Shown here: positions 44,311-53,114 of the stretch, in pieces
Layout of the letters: every line of letters starts with the position of its first letter
Numbering within the stretch: the first letter of the stretch is position 1
Origin: Streptomyces albiflavescens
Lineage (GTDB): Bacteria > Actinomycetota > Actinomycetes > Streptomycetales > Streptomycetaceae
Length of the DNA stretch: 64,000 nt
Assembly: GCF_014645835.1 (NCBI RefSeq)
Contig: NZ_BMMM01000030.1
Span: 47,768 to 111,767, forward strand
Direction of reading: 5' to 3'
Notes under the pieces: model-generated
Told to the model about the DNA's origin: nothing
Seen by the model: only the letters and a program-made list of their open reading frames with translations
Database searches by the model: none
Program-made: the position numbers and the translations under genes

Positions 44311-46371
44311 ATGGTGCTGTCGCTGCCGCAGCTCGACGACCGGCGCTGGGCGGATCTGGTCGAGGAAGCGCGCTCCCTGATTCCGGTGTACGCGCCGGAG
44401 TGGACCGACCACAATGCCTCGGACCCGGGCATCACCTTCGTGGAACTCCTGGCCTGGATCACCGAGATGGAGATCTTCCAGCTCGATCAGATACCCGAGC
44501 GGCACCGCCGCGCGTTCCTCGCTCTCGCCGGAATCACCCCCCGTCGACCCCGGCCCGCGCGCACGGTCCTCGAGGTTGCTCTGCGGGCCGGATCGGGCCC
44601 GGTGACGTTTCCGGCCTCGGTGGAGTTCGGCGGCCGCGATCCGCACGGCCGACCCGTCCGGCTGCGGACGCTGGATCCCCTGCATGCCACGGTCGCCCAA
44701 CTGGCCGCGCTGCGCCGCGAGGACCGCGACGGTCCGGCCGACCTGACGGAGGGGCTGCGGCGCGGTACGACGGTGGCCCCGTTCGGGCCCGATCCGCGGC
44801 GGGGGGACCGCATACTGCTCGAGTTCGACGCGGCGGTGCCCCCGAGCACGCCCGTCAGCATCGTGGCGACACCCGAACTCCCGCAGTGTGACGGACCGTT
44901 GGAGCACCATGGGGCGCGTACGCACTGGGAGATCGCCACCGCGTCCGGCGGCTGGAGGCTCCTCTCCGCGGACGAAGTCACGGACACCACTCGGTGCTTC
45001 ACCCGGACCGGCATGGTCGTGGTCTCGGCACGGACCGGTTTCTCGCGGCTGAGCTGCCGGCTGGTGCGGGCCGGCTACGACCAGGCGCCGATGCTGTCAG
45101 GGTTCGCGGTGAACGCGGCCGTGGCCGAGCAGTCCGTACCGGTCGGCGAGGTGCGGTGGGACCTCGCCCCCGGGGCCGCCGTCCCTGCAGCGGTAACGCG
45201 CGGCCGCACCGTGCGCCTGGGCGTCCGGCTCGACGCGCAGGGCCGGATCACCGCCTGGGACACGGAAGTTGCCTCCGCGCCCGCCGTCCTCGTACTCGAC
45301 CGACGTCCGCACCAGGTCACTCTCGAAGCCGCCGACCTCGGGCACGCCACCGGCGCCCCCGAGCAGACGTACCTCGTCAGCGAGGAGCCGGCCGAGATCT
45401 CCGGGCTGTGGACGCTGGAACCGGCGAGCGATCAACACACCTGGCGGCAGTGGCGGATTCGGCCCACACTCGACGCCTCGGGGCCGGCCGACCCCCACGC
45501 CCTGCTCGACGCCGCGACGGGCCGGATCACCTTCGGTGACGGCGAGCGCGGCAGGGTGCCCCCGGCGGGGGCACGCGTCATCGCCGTCGCCCGAACGACG
45601 GCCGCGCAGGCCGGGAATATCGCTGCCGGACGCGTCACGGCCCTGGCCGCGTCTCCACACAACCGGGCCCTGCTCACCGACGCCTCCATCGATCCGAATG
45701 CCGTGAGCCGGGCCACCAACTCCCTTTCTGCCGAGGGAGGTTCGGCGGCGGAAACTCTCGCGGCAGCGGAGGTGCGCGCCGCCCGGTTGTCCGAGCACAC
45801 CCTCCGCGCGGTCACTCTCGCCGACCACGAGCGCCTCGCGCTGCTGACTCCCGGCGTGCGGCTCGCCCGTGCGGTCGCCCGCGCGAACAGCCACCCCGCC
45901 TTCCCATGCGTCGTCGCACCCGGCGTGGTGTGGGTAACTGTCGTGCCGTACCTGCCTCTTGGACGGCCCATGCCGGGCCCCGGTCTTCTCGCCGCTGTCC
46001 GCGCCCATCTGCACGCCCATCGCATCCTCGGCACTCGGGTCGAGGTCACCGGCCCCTCGTACCAGCGGATCACGGTACGGGCCCAGGTCCGGCCTCGTCC
46101 GGGGGCCGACCCCGCCGTCCTGCGGACACAGGTCGCGCGGGCCCTCGACGCGTTCTTCGACCCGCTCACCGGCGGACCGGACGGGGACGGCTGGCCACTG
46201 GGCCGGGACGTCTACCGCTCGGAGATCCTCCAGGTTCTCGACGGGGTTCCGGGCGTCGCCCATGCCACTGGACTGGAGCTGCTCACCGACAGCGGCGCGC
46301 ACTGCGCCAACGTCTGCATCCCGCCGAACGGCCTGGTCGGGTCGGGCCCGCACGAAATCGAGGCCGTATGA
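44311..46371 (+). CDS. second baseplate J-like protein (Cis12-like)
   Basis: 686 residues from ATG at 44311, 3 bp after the previous stop. The start (LDDRRWADLVEEARSLIPVYAPEWTDHNASDPGITFVELLAWITEMEIFQLDQIPERHRRAFLALAGI) is the usual opening of putative baseplate assembly proteins. The middle repeats the J signature (LLDAATGRITFGDGERGRVPPAGARVIAVARTTAAQAGNIAAG). The end (SEILQVLDGVPGVAHATGLEL) is the J C-terminal domain. With the 1098-residue partner it makes the heteromeric wedge. Confidence 0.88.
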   Translation: MVLSLPQLDDRRWADLVEEARSLIPVYAPEWTDHNASDPGITFVELLAWITEMEIFQLDQIPERHRRAFLALAGITPRRPRPARTVLEVALRAGSGPVTFPASVEFGGRDPHGRPVRLRTLDPLHATVAQLAALRREDRDGPADLTEGLRRGTTVAPFGPDPRRGDRILLEFDAAVPPSTPVSIVATPELPQCDGPLEHHGARTHWEIATASGGWRLLSADEVTDTTRCFTRTGMVVVSARTGFSRLSCRLVRAGYDQAPMLSGFAVNAAVAEQSVPVGEVRWDLAPGAAVPAAVTRGRTVRLGVRLDAQGRITAWDTEVASAPAVLVLDRRPHQVTLEAADLGHATGAPEQTYLVSEEPAEISGLWTLEPASDQHTWRQWRIRPTLDASGPADPHALLDAATGRITFGDGERGRVPPAGARVIAVARTTAAQAGNIAAGRVTALAASPHNRALLTDASIDPNAVSRATNSLSAEGGSAAETLAAAEVRAARLSEHTLRAVTLADHERLALLTPGVRLARAVARANSHPAFPCVVAPGVVWVTVVPYLPLGRPMPGPGLLAAVRAHLHAHRILGTRVEVTGPSYQRITVRAQVRPRPGADPAVLRTQVARALDAFFDPLTGGPDGDGWPLGRDVYRSEILQVLDGVPGVAHATGLELLTDSGAHCANVCIPPNGLVGSGPHEIEAV

Positions 46372-47270
46372 CGCACAGGCAACGCCCCCTCGACCTGGAG
46401 CGGCTGCGGCACGCCCCCGGACAGCTCCTGCGCACCCGAGACCTGCGCGACCAGCTGGCCCGCGATGCCGAGGTGCGCTGGTGGCACCACCGTGCCCTGC
46501 ACACCGGCCTGGGTGTGGTCGAAGGGATGGCCGTCCGGCTCAGCAAAGACGGTCGTTCGGTGAAGGTGGAGCCCGGGACGGCGTACGACAACCGTGGCCG
46601 GGAAGTTCTCGTTACCGCCCCTGTGACCCTGGCCCTGCCCACCGGTCCTGCCACCCTCGTCGCACGCCTGCGGACACCGGGCCCGGGGAGGCCGGACCGC
46701 GTGACGGTGACCTGGCGCGACCCCAAGGGCGCTACCGATCCCTGCGAAGAGGGCGCTCAGGGCGCTACCGATCCCTGCGGAGAGGTGGTCCTGGCCGTAC
46801 TGGCCTACGACCCCCGGCGCAGGCCCCAATTGACGTCCGCGCCGACGGGACGCGACCAGGCACCCCCGTACCTGGGCTTCGGCACCACTCCTGCCGACGG
46901 CACCGTGTGGGAATCCTGGGAGCCGTCGGAGTTGTCGGTCTTCGAGGCAGGTCCGCTGGGCATCCAGGTCGCGATCGACACCACAGCCGCCGGTTTCGAC
47001 CGCACCCCCTGTTACTTCGCCTGGCTCCAGTGGCCCGCCCCGCAGGCACCGGCCCTCTTCCCTCCGCTGATCCGTACAGCACAGAGCTACGTGGAGGAGC
47101 CCACGCCCGGCGGATTCCTGGTCCGGGTCGCCCTGTCACCCCGGCTGCGGCCTCCGCAGGGTCTGCCCCTGCCCGGCCGTGACGTGACCGCCCAGTCGTT
47201 GCTCCGCCTCGCCCGCGCACAGCGTCTGTCCGTGGCCTGGCTCGGCATCGGCCACCGAGAAGGGACGTGA
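46368..47270 (+). CDS. GVV-domain eCIS structural protein, paralogue 1
   Basis: 300 residues from ATG at 46368 (ATGA overlap with the previous gene). The N-terminal ~90 residues have RHAPGQLLRTRDLRDQLARDAEVRWWHHRALHTGLGVVEGMAVRL and VKVEPGTAYDNRGREVLV. This layout (helix, GxGVVxGxxV, then PGxAxDxxGREI) recurs in three other proteins of this operon. The rest has no known domain: a beta-rich PGRPDRVTVTW part, a two-fold repeat GATDPC, and a C-terminal helix AQSLLRLARAQRLSVAWLG. I infer a peripheral baseplate or fibre-attachment role from position only. Confidence 0.75.
   Translation: MTHRQRPLDLERLRHAPGQLLRTRDLRDQLARDAEVRWWHHRALHTGLGVVEGMAVRLSKDGRSVKVEPGTAYDNRGREVLVTAPVTLALPTGPATLVARLRTPGPGRPDRVTVTWRDPKGATDPCEEGAQGATDPCGEVVLAVLAYDPRRRPQLTSAPTGRDQAPPYLGFGTTPADGTVWESWEPSELSVFEAGPLGIQVAIDTTAAGFDRTPCYFAWLQWPAPQAPALFPPLIRTAQSYVEEPTPGGFLVRVALSPRLRPPQGLPLPGRDVTAQSLLRLARAQRLSVAWLGIGHREGT
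46728..46784 (+). repeat. 33-bp-period in-frame tandem repeat
   Basis: GGCGCTACCGATCCCTGCG(A)AGAG at 46728-46751 recurs at 46761-46784 with one base changed. The period of 33 bp gives an 11-residue step (GATDPCEEGAQ/GATDPCGEVVL) and keeps the frame of the GVV-domain gene. It is a fresh-looking small duplication inside a surface loop. Confidence 0.85.
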
Positions 47271-47273
47271 ACC

Positions 47274-48233
47274 ATGCACCCGCTTCCCGATCCCGGCGCC
47301 CTGGAACGCCCGCTCTTCTTCGACGGTCAGCAGCTGTACGCCGAGGACCTGCAGGGCCTCGAAGCCCACAACCGGGCACTGCGCTGGCTGCACAACCGCA
47401 GCCTCCACCAGCCCGGTGTGGGCAACGGACTCGCCGTTTCGGGCCGCCGAGGGGAGCGTGAGGTACGGATCCAGCCGGGCTACGCGCTGGACGCGGAAGG
47501 TCGCGAACTCATGCTCGGCGAGCCGCTGACCGAACCGGTGCCCCCGGTCGCAGGTGAGCCGGACGGCAGCCCGGCGTACTTCGACCTGACCCTCTCCTAC
47601 CCCTCGGACGACGACTTGGAGGAGACCGAGACCCGCGACGGCGTGTGCGCCCCGCGCGGCGCGGTCCGCCTGCGCGAGCGCCCCGTGCTGTGCTGGGCCC
47701 GGCTGCGGCCGGACGCTGCAGGCGCCCTGCGCCCGGTCGACGACGCGCAGCGCCTCGCCCTGCAGGAGGGCCGCACGATCGCGCTGGCACGCGCCGGGAT
47801 ACTCGACTGCCGCCTCCACGCGGACATTTCGGCAACCCTGCGCCGCAATGCCAGGCCTCAGCAGCGCCCCCGCATCGTCTGCGGCACCGTGCCCGCCGAT
47901 TGGAAGCCTTGGTACGCCGTTCCGGAAGACCCCGAATCAGTGCCGCTCGGGCTGCAGGCCGAGGTCCTTACAGGGGCCACGAGCTTTCGTACCACCCCTT
48001 GCTACACGGCCCAGGTCAACGGGCACCGTCCGCTGGTGATGCCGGGCAAAAAGGCACAGCCGGGTCTGGTGGCACTCGACGGGCCCGCGTACGTACAGGC
48101 GGCGACACCCGAACAGTTTCTCTGCTGTGTGCCACTCCTCGTGTACGCGGGCGATCTCGCCGTCATCTCCTCGGCGCTGCTCAGGACCGCCCAGCGCGAG
48201 TGGCTCGTCACCTGGTCCGCGATCGAGGAGTGA
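47274..48233 (+). CDS. GVV-domain eCIS structural protein, paralogue 2
   Basis: 319 residues from ATG at 47274, 3 bp after the previous gene. Its N-terminus matches the shared pattern: ERPLFFDGQQLYAEDLQGLEAHNRALRWLHNRSLHQPGVGNGLAV, then REVRIQPGYALDAEGRELML. The middle has YFDLTLSYPSDDDLEETETRDGVCAPRG and a helix (ILDCRLHADISATLRRNARP). The C-terminus (AVISSALLRTAQREWLVTWSAIEE) parallels that of paralogue 1 (AQSLLRLARAQ...). The two adjacent genes thus look like an old tandem duplication. Function is unknown beyond being part of the particle locus. Confidence 0.75.
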   Translation: MHPLPDPGALERPLFFDGQQLYAEDLQGLEAHNRALRWLHNRSLHQPGVGNGLAVSGRRGEREVRIQPGYALDAEGRELMLGEPLTEPVPPVAGEPDGSPAYFDLTLSYPSDDDLEETETRDGVCAPRGAVRLRERPVLCWARLRPDAAGALRPVDDAQRLALQEGRTIALARAGILDCRLHADISATLRRNARPQQRPRIVCGTVPADWKPWYAVPEDPESVPLGLQAEVLTGATSFRTTPCYTAQVNGHRPLVMPGKKAQPGLVALDGPAYVQAATPEQFLCCVPLLVYAGDLAVISSALLRTAQREWLVTWSAIEE

Positions 48234-48236
48234 GCC

Positions 48237-50327
48237 GTGCCCGAGCCGCCCGCATATCGCTATCTGAACCGTGAGGGCCGCTGGCTCGGCATGGACCGCA
48301 GCGGCCTCGCACTCGGTCCCGACGGAGGCCTGCGGCTGGAATCCCTGCCCGCTGTCGACGGCCCACTACCGCCCGAGGACGGTGACGCCTCGCCCGTGCT
48401 CCCCGCGGGTGTGGCCGCGTTGCCGCACGGCGACGTCTTCTTCACCCAGCCCGCGGAGCACCGGCTGCTGTTCGTCCGTGCCTGCGACCCCGAGCGGCGC
48501 GCGGCTGTGTGCCTGAGCGGACCCGGCTCCGGCTCCGCGGAACTGCACACCCCTCAAGGTGTGCTGCACCATCCGCGGCGCCACGCCCTGCTGATCGCCG
48601 ACAGCGGGAACGGCCGGATCCTCCTCCTCGACCTCCGGACCCTTCAACCCCTCGACATCTGGGGCTCGTTCGCGTCGCCCACCTCCCTCGCGGCGGGACC
48701 GGCGGGGGAGGTGTACGTCGTCGACGCCGGCCGCATCCGGGCCCGCGACCCATGGGGCCGGCCGCTCGTGGGCTTCCGGCACACCGTCCCGGCCGAGCCG
48801 GCCGAAATCGCCGTAGCGGACTCAGGCGGCCAGCCCGTGATCTTCGTATTGGACTCAGGCGGCCGTGTCCATGTCCTCGCTGCCGACGGCAGCCCCTTGC
48901 GGGACTGGGCCACAGAACTGGAACAACCCATGGGTCTCGCCGTCGCGGGGACCACCGTGTACCTCGGCGACAACGGAGACCGACGGCTGCACGTCTTCGA
49001 CACCGACGGACACCGCGTCGGGGCCGCATACGGCTACACCCGTCCCGTCGCCGCCCTGGCCACGGACCACCACGACGGTCTGTTGGCCCACACGGGAGGC
49101 CCGGTGCCCCCGGTCCGCCTCCATCGCCATGGCGCGTACCGCACCAGCGGAGTGCTGCGCGGCGGCCCGTACCGCAATCCGAGCTCCCGCGGCGCCCCTC
49201 TGCACCTGGTGCGCTCACAGATCACCAACTCCGGTACGGGAGCACACTTCCAGCTCCATGTCTGCACCCGGACCGACGGCCGAGCCCCGGACGACTCCGC
49301 CGGCCCCTTCACCGATCCGGGCTGGCGGGCAGTGGCGTACGACGCGCCCTACACCCTGCTGGCGGGCAGTCCGACGGACGATCTGTGGATCGGAATGTCG
49401 TTCGGCGGCAATGGGCAGGCCACCCCGGTCCTCTCGCAGATCCGTATCGACTTCGCCCACGACTCGTATCTGCGCCACCTTCCGGAGCTCTATCGACAAC
49501 CAGCCATGGAGGGCGACTTCCTCGCCCGTTGGCTCACGGTCTTCGAGAGCGCCTTCGACGACATGCACCGCGGCATCGAGGCGCTGCCCACCCTCTTCGA
49601 TCCGGCGGCGGCACCGGCCGCGCACCTCGCCCGGCTGGCCGACTGGCTGGCCGTGACACTGCCCGCCGACGCCGACGAGCCACAGCAGCGCCGCATCCTC
49701 TGTGACGCGGCCACCGCCGACGCGCGGCGCGGCACGCCCGCGGGCCTGCGGGCCGCGATCCGTGCCCGTGCCGGCGTGGAAGCCGTCATCGAGGAACCCG
49801 TCGTGCAGACCAACTGGTGGGTGCTGCCCGGTGGTTCATCTTCCGACGCGGGCGTCCCGGCCGCCCGGCTCGGCCTCGACACCGTACTCGCGGCAGCCGA
49901 GGCGCAGGGCGCCGTGGTCGGATCGACCGCGGTGCTCGAGGGATCGGTCCTGGCCCCGCAGGACGCGTACGCCACCCATCTCTTCGCCGACGTCGCCCAC
50001 CGCTTCACCGTCCGGGTCCGACCGGGCCCCGGCTTTGGCGAGCACACGGTGGACGCCGTGCGGGCCGTCATCGACGAGGAGAAGCCCGCCCACACCACGT
50101 ACCACCTGTGCACGATCGAACCGCGGATGCGCCTGGGCATCCAGGACCGGCTTGGTGTCGACACGGTCGTCGCAGGGCCGCCGCCCGCCACACCACTGGA
50201 TTCGCCCGGCACTTCCGCCCTCCGGCTGGGAGGCCCGCCGCCCGCTCGGGTCGGCGCGGGGGCGGCCGTGGGCACCACACGCCTGGCCGGTGGCCCGCCG
50301 CCCGGCCACGAAGGAGGCACCCGATGA
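48237..50327 (+). CDS. beta-propeller fused to gpI-like tail protein
   Basis: 696 residues from GTG at 48237. Residues ~1-290 are NHL-type propeller blades (RHALLIADSGNGRILLLDLRTLQ, GEVYVVDAGRIRARDPWG, GTTVYLGDNGDRRLHVFDTDGHRVG). Residues ~410-640 form the phage tail protein I domain (SYLRHLPELYRQPAMEGDFLARWLTVFESAFDDMHRGIEALPTLFDPAAAPAAHLARLADWLAV, then LCDAATADARRGTPAGLRAAIRARAGVEAVIEE). The last ~40 residues are Pro/Gly-rich. gpI normally links wedge to fibres, so the propeller could replace or hold a fibre. Confidence 0.82.
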   Translation: MPEPPAYRYLNREGRWLGMDRSGLALGPDGGLRLESLPAVDGPLPPEDGDASPVLPAGVAALPHGDVFFTQPAEHRLLFVRACDPERRAAVCLSGPGSGSAELHTPQGVLHHPRRHALLIADSGNGRILLLDLRTLQPLDIWGSFASPTSLAAGPAGEVYVVDAGRIRARDPWGRPLVGFRHTVPAEPAEIAVADSGGQPVIFVLDSGGRVHVLAADGSPLRDWATELEQPMGLAVAGTTVYLGDNGDRRLHVFDTDGHRVGAAYGYTRPVAALATDHHDGLLAHTGGPVPPVRLHRHGAYRTSGVLRGGPYRNPSSRGAPLHLVRSQITNSGTGAHFQLHVCTRTDGRAPDDSAGPFTDPGWRAVAYDAPYTLLAGSPTDDLWIGMSFGGNGQATPVLSQIRIDFAHDSYLRHLPELYRQPAMEGDFLARWLTVFESAFDDMHRGIEALPTLFDPAAAPAAHLARLADWLAVTLPADADEPQQRRILCDAATADARRGTPAGLRAAIRARAGVEAVIEEPVVQTNWWVLPGGSSSDAGVPAARLGLDTVLAAAEAQGAVVGSTAVLEGSVLAPQDAYATHLFADVAHRFTVRVRPGPGFGEHTVDAVRAVIDEEKPAHTTYHLCTIEPRMRLGIQDRLGVDTVVAGPPPATPLDSPGTSALRLGGPPPARVGAGAAVGTTRLAGGPPPGHEGGTR

Positions 50328-51097
50328 CACCCATGAACGGACATGACGCCGCGGGCACCCGCCCGGCCGCCGTCGAGGCTCCCCTGCGCAACCACTACTT
50401 CCACGGCCGACTGATGAACGTGCCGACCTTCGAGCTGGAGACGGAGTACTTTCTGCGGCGCAGCCGGCTGCTCACCCGCCTGGCCATGGGATACGGCGTG
50501 GTGTGCGGACTGGACGTCACGGTGGAAGGCGAGGGCGACAGCATCCGCGTCCAGCCCGGTCTCGCCGTCGACCGATGGGGGCGCCAGATCGTCGTTCCCG
50601 AGCGCACCGACCCGCTGGAGATCCCGTACGAGGTCATGGAGTCCGCCGTCGAACGGGCGGGTGCCTGCCGGGAGGACGCGGCCGTCCAGGTCGTGCTCTG
50701 CTACCACGAATGCCTCGGCGACCCGGTCCCGGCCTACGTCGACGACTGCGGCGATCCGCAGGCGTGCGAGCCCAGCACGATCAGGGAACGCTACCGCATC
50801 GAGTTCCGGGACAAGCCGGCCAGGAAACCACCCCCTGGACCGTTCGTCCCCGGGCTGCTGCGCGACGGACGTATCGATCGCGACGCGCTGGCTCGCTGGG
50901 TCTCGCGCGACTGCCACAAACCGCCCGCCGATCCGTGCGTACCGCTGGCCAACCTGAAGGTGACGGCCGACGCGCACGGCTCGCTGCGCTGCCCGCCGGA
51001 CGGCGCCGACATCGCCGTACGGCCGGTCATGGTCACGAACACCGTCCTGATGGCGCTGGTTCTGGCGCTCCTCGACTACCCGCCGCCCGACTACTGA
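50324..51097 (+). CDS. GVV-domain eCIS structural protein, paralogue 3
   Basis: 257 residues from ATG at 50324 with GAAGGAGG upstream and a 4-bp overlap with the previous gene. The clearest copy of the shared domain lies at 20-100: LRNHYFHGRLMNVPTFELETEYFLRRSRLLTRLAMGYGVVCGLDV, then IRVQPGLAVDRWGRQIVVPE. After that come Cys-rich stretches (CYHECLGDPVPAYVDDCGDPQACEP, SRDCHKPPADPC) that could form disulphides or bind metal. It ends in a hydrophobic helix (NTVLMALVLALLDY). Its role in the particle is unknown. Confidence 0.78.
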   Translation: MTPMNGHDAAGTRPAAVEAPLRNHYFHGRLMNVPTFELETEYFLRRSRLLTRLAMGYGVVCGLDVTVEGEGDSIRVQPGLAVDRWGRQIVVPERTDPLEIPYEVMESAVERAGACREDAAVQVVLCYHECLGDPVPAYVDDCGDPQACEPSTIRERYRIEFRDKPARKPPPGPFVPGLLRDGRIDRDALARWVSRDCHKPPADPCVPLANLKVTADAHGSLRCPPDGADIAVRPVMVTNTVLMALVLALLDYPPPDY

Positions 51098-51107
51098 GGA
51101 GCCCGTG

Positions 51108-52121
51108 ATGCACTCTGCGCCCGGTCCCGTGTCCCAGCGCCCGCGCTACTTCCCGCGTCAGGTCGTCACACCGACCGAACTCAACCTCGCCAACCAGTAC
51201 TTCATGGACCGCATGCGGCGGCACAACCGCATGATGCACGGCTGGGGCGTCGTCTGCGGCGCCCTGGTGTGCCGGGCCGCAGTCGCGGACGGCAGCGGCC
51301 CCGAGCCGTGGAAGATCGCGATCAGCGCCGGCTACCTCCTCGATCCGCAAGGTAATGAGATCGCCATCGAGGAACACCGGGTCGTCGACGTACGCACGGA
51401 GGGCATCACGGTGATGCCGGACGACCCGACCGGCGAGATCGACGATCCTTGGTGTGCCGACGCCCCGCCCGTATCCCGCACAGGCAAGCAGTGGGTGGCC
51501 GTCCGTTACGAGGAAGGGCTGACCCGCCCGGTGAGGATCGAACCCTCGGGCTGCGGCTGCTCCGGCACGGCGTGCGAGTACTCGCGCTGGCACGACGGTT
51601 ACCGAGTCGGCTTCCTCAGCGACTGCCCGCCGTCCCATCGCGGGGACCCACCGCTGCCGGACGAGATCACCACGGGCCATGGCCCCGCCGTCGCCTGCCC
51701 AACAGACGATCCAGGCCCCTGGGTTGTCCTGGCCGTCCTCGACATCGCGTCCGACGGCACGATCACCTCCATCGACAACGGCAGCTGCCGCCGGATGGCC
51801 CCGTCCTTGGCCGCGCACTGGTGGCGCTGCGTGCCGGCGACTCTGACCGTCGACACCGTCAGCACCACACCGGCGGGCTCCCACGCACCGGGAGCGTCCG
51901 CCATCAAACTCACCGTGGCGGGTTCGGGGTTCAGGCCCGGCGTCAAGGCAAGCCTCGGACCCGGAATCCGCATCAGCGCCCTCAAGGCCGCTCCTGACGG
52001 GACCTCTCTCACCATGACGGTCCGTGTCAACACCTCTGCCCAACAGGGCGACCGCACCCTCTCCGTCACGAATCCGGACGGCTCCGAGGCGACCGCTTCC
52101 AACGCTTTCACCGTCGCCTGA
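51108..52121 (+). CDS. GVV-domain eCIS structural protein, paralogue 4, with Ig/IPT tail
   Basis: 337 residues from ATG at 51108 (GTG one codon earlier is too close to GAGGAG). Shared domain: RYFPRQVVTPTELNLANQYFMDRMRRHNRMMHGWGVVCGALV, then ISAGYLLDPQGNEIAIEE. Next, as in paralogue 3, there is a Cys-rich part (EPSGCGCSGTACEYSRWHDGYRVGFLSDCPP) and WVVLAVLDIASDGTITSIDNGSCRR. The C-terminal ~95 residues are an IPT/TIG-like beta sandwich (ATLTVDTVSTTPAGSHAPG, IKLTVAGSGFRPGVKASLG, LSVTNPDGSEATASNAFTV). Such tails often bind surfaces, so a fibre-like or adhesion role is plausible. Confidence 0.78.
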   Translation: MHSAPGPVSQRPRYFPRQVVTPTELNLANQYFMDRMRRHNRMMHGWGVVCGALVCRAAVADGSGPEPWKIAISAGYLLDPQGNEIAIEEHRVVDVRTEGITVMPDDPTGEIDDPWCADAPPVSRTGKQWVAVRYEEGLTRPVRIEPSGCGCSGTACEYSRWHDGYRVGFLSDCPPSHRGDPPLPDEITTGHGPAVACPTDDPGPWVVLAVLDIASDGTITSIDNGSCRRMAPSLAAHWWRCVPATLTVDTVSTTPAGSHAPGASAIKLTVAGSGFRPGVKASLGPGIRISALKAAPDGTSLTMTVRVNTSAQQGDRTLSVTNPDGSEATASNAFTVA

Positions 52122-52155
52122 AACGTCCAGGGATGCTCGTGGAGAGGCCTCGGCC

Positions 52156-52986
52156 ATGGGACGACCTGGCAAGCGCAAGACACCGCGGCACAAGGCTCCC
52201 GTTCGGCAACCGGAGGAGCAACAGCAGTCGGCAGCACCGAAGATCTCGGGACGGGGAGCCGACCCGCTACAACGGCTGCTCCGAGTTGTGCAGGGGGCGG
52301 GCAATGCGGCTGGAGCAGCAGCCCTTCAGCCGAATCCGGCAGGCGCTGGTGGCAGCACAGGCGGCACCCCGGCGTACGCCACAACTGATCTCAAGCGCCG
52401 CCTCGCCGCCACCGTGCTCGCCGAGTCGACCGAGAGCCAGCAAGACGACATCAGGTGGATCTACTTCAATCTGGTCTCGGCAGCGAAGGGCGAGGGCGGG
52501 CTCGCCAAATCCTCCGCCTACAGCCACAAGAGCATCTGGTACCGGATCTGGCTCCACGTACTGGGCGACACGACCTATGGAAAGGATCCGCTCCCCGGCA
52601 AGAAGAAGGAGTTTTCGGAATTCAAGGGTCAGACCGTCAAGGACTTCTGTGAAAAGAACGGATGGATCAAGACTGTTGCGGCACCGCGCGGCAAGAGCCT
52701 CTACGCCCAGGTCGAGTCCATGTTTACCAATCCGACACGGAACCCGTACGAGAACTGGACCGGCCAGGGAAATCTGGCCGATTTCAACAACAAGAGCAAC
52801 AGGGACGTCTACTGGAAGAAGGCTCGCGCTTACTGGTGGCTCCAGAAGGACGGGAAAGTGAAGAGCATCCACGTCAAGGTCCTGCCTGCGGGGAAGGATA
52901 CGCAGTTCATCTTCAACCCCAGCGCCATCGATGCCTACTTCCGGAAGAACCCCTTGCCCGCCAAGGTACCCGAGTACGTTCCCTGA
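52156..52986 (+). CDS. candidate eCIS cargo, SleB-like hydrolase domain
   Basis: 276 residues from ATG at 52156 after GGAGAGG; the frame is open further up but overlaps the previous gene. A Lys/Arg/Gln-rich start leads to VVQGAGNAAGAAALQ (AGN at 48-50), the same sort of AGN...LQ motif as in the candidate toxin at 31459. Then LAATVLAESTESQQDDIRWIYFNLV (Glu90) resembles the E-containing helix of SleB/Hydrolase_2 lytic enzymes. The remainder is rich in Trp, Tyr and Lys (NPYENWTGQGNLADFNNKSNRDVYWKKARAYWWLQKDG). It is the last gene before the terminator. Cell-wall hydrolysis is an inference. Confidence 0.6.
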   Translation: MGRPGKRKTPRHKAPVRQPEEQQQSAAPKISGRGADPLQRLLRVVQGAGNAAGAAALQPNPAGAGGSTGGTPAYATTDLKRRLAATVLAESTESQQDDIRWIYFNLVSAAKGEGGLAKSSAYSHKSIWYRIWLHVLGDTTYGKDPLPGKKKEFSEFKGQTVKDFCEKNGWIKTVAAPRGKSLYAQVESMFTNPTRNPYENWTGQGNLADFNNKSNRDVYWKKARAYWWLQKDGKVKSIHVKVLPAGKDTQFIFNPSAIDAYFRKNPLPAKVPEYVP

Positions 52987-53114
52987 ATCCGGTCAGGAGC
53001 ACAGCACCTCGTGACTGACGTGAACACAACGGCACTGATCAGCGCAGCCGGGTGTGGACCGATCGTCGCCCTTGCTGTCGTCAATCAGCTCCGTCTGAAG
53101 CGGGACAGTTCAAG

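Noticed and set aside
42475..44925. 816-codon open frame on the minus strand across the baseplate genes
   Set aside because: It is the mirror of the strongly biased baseplate J genes; no domain is seen and the plus-strand products match known families along their full length.
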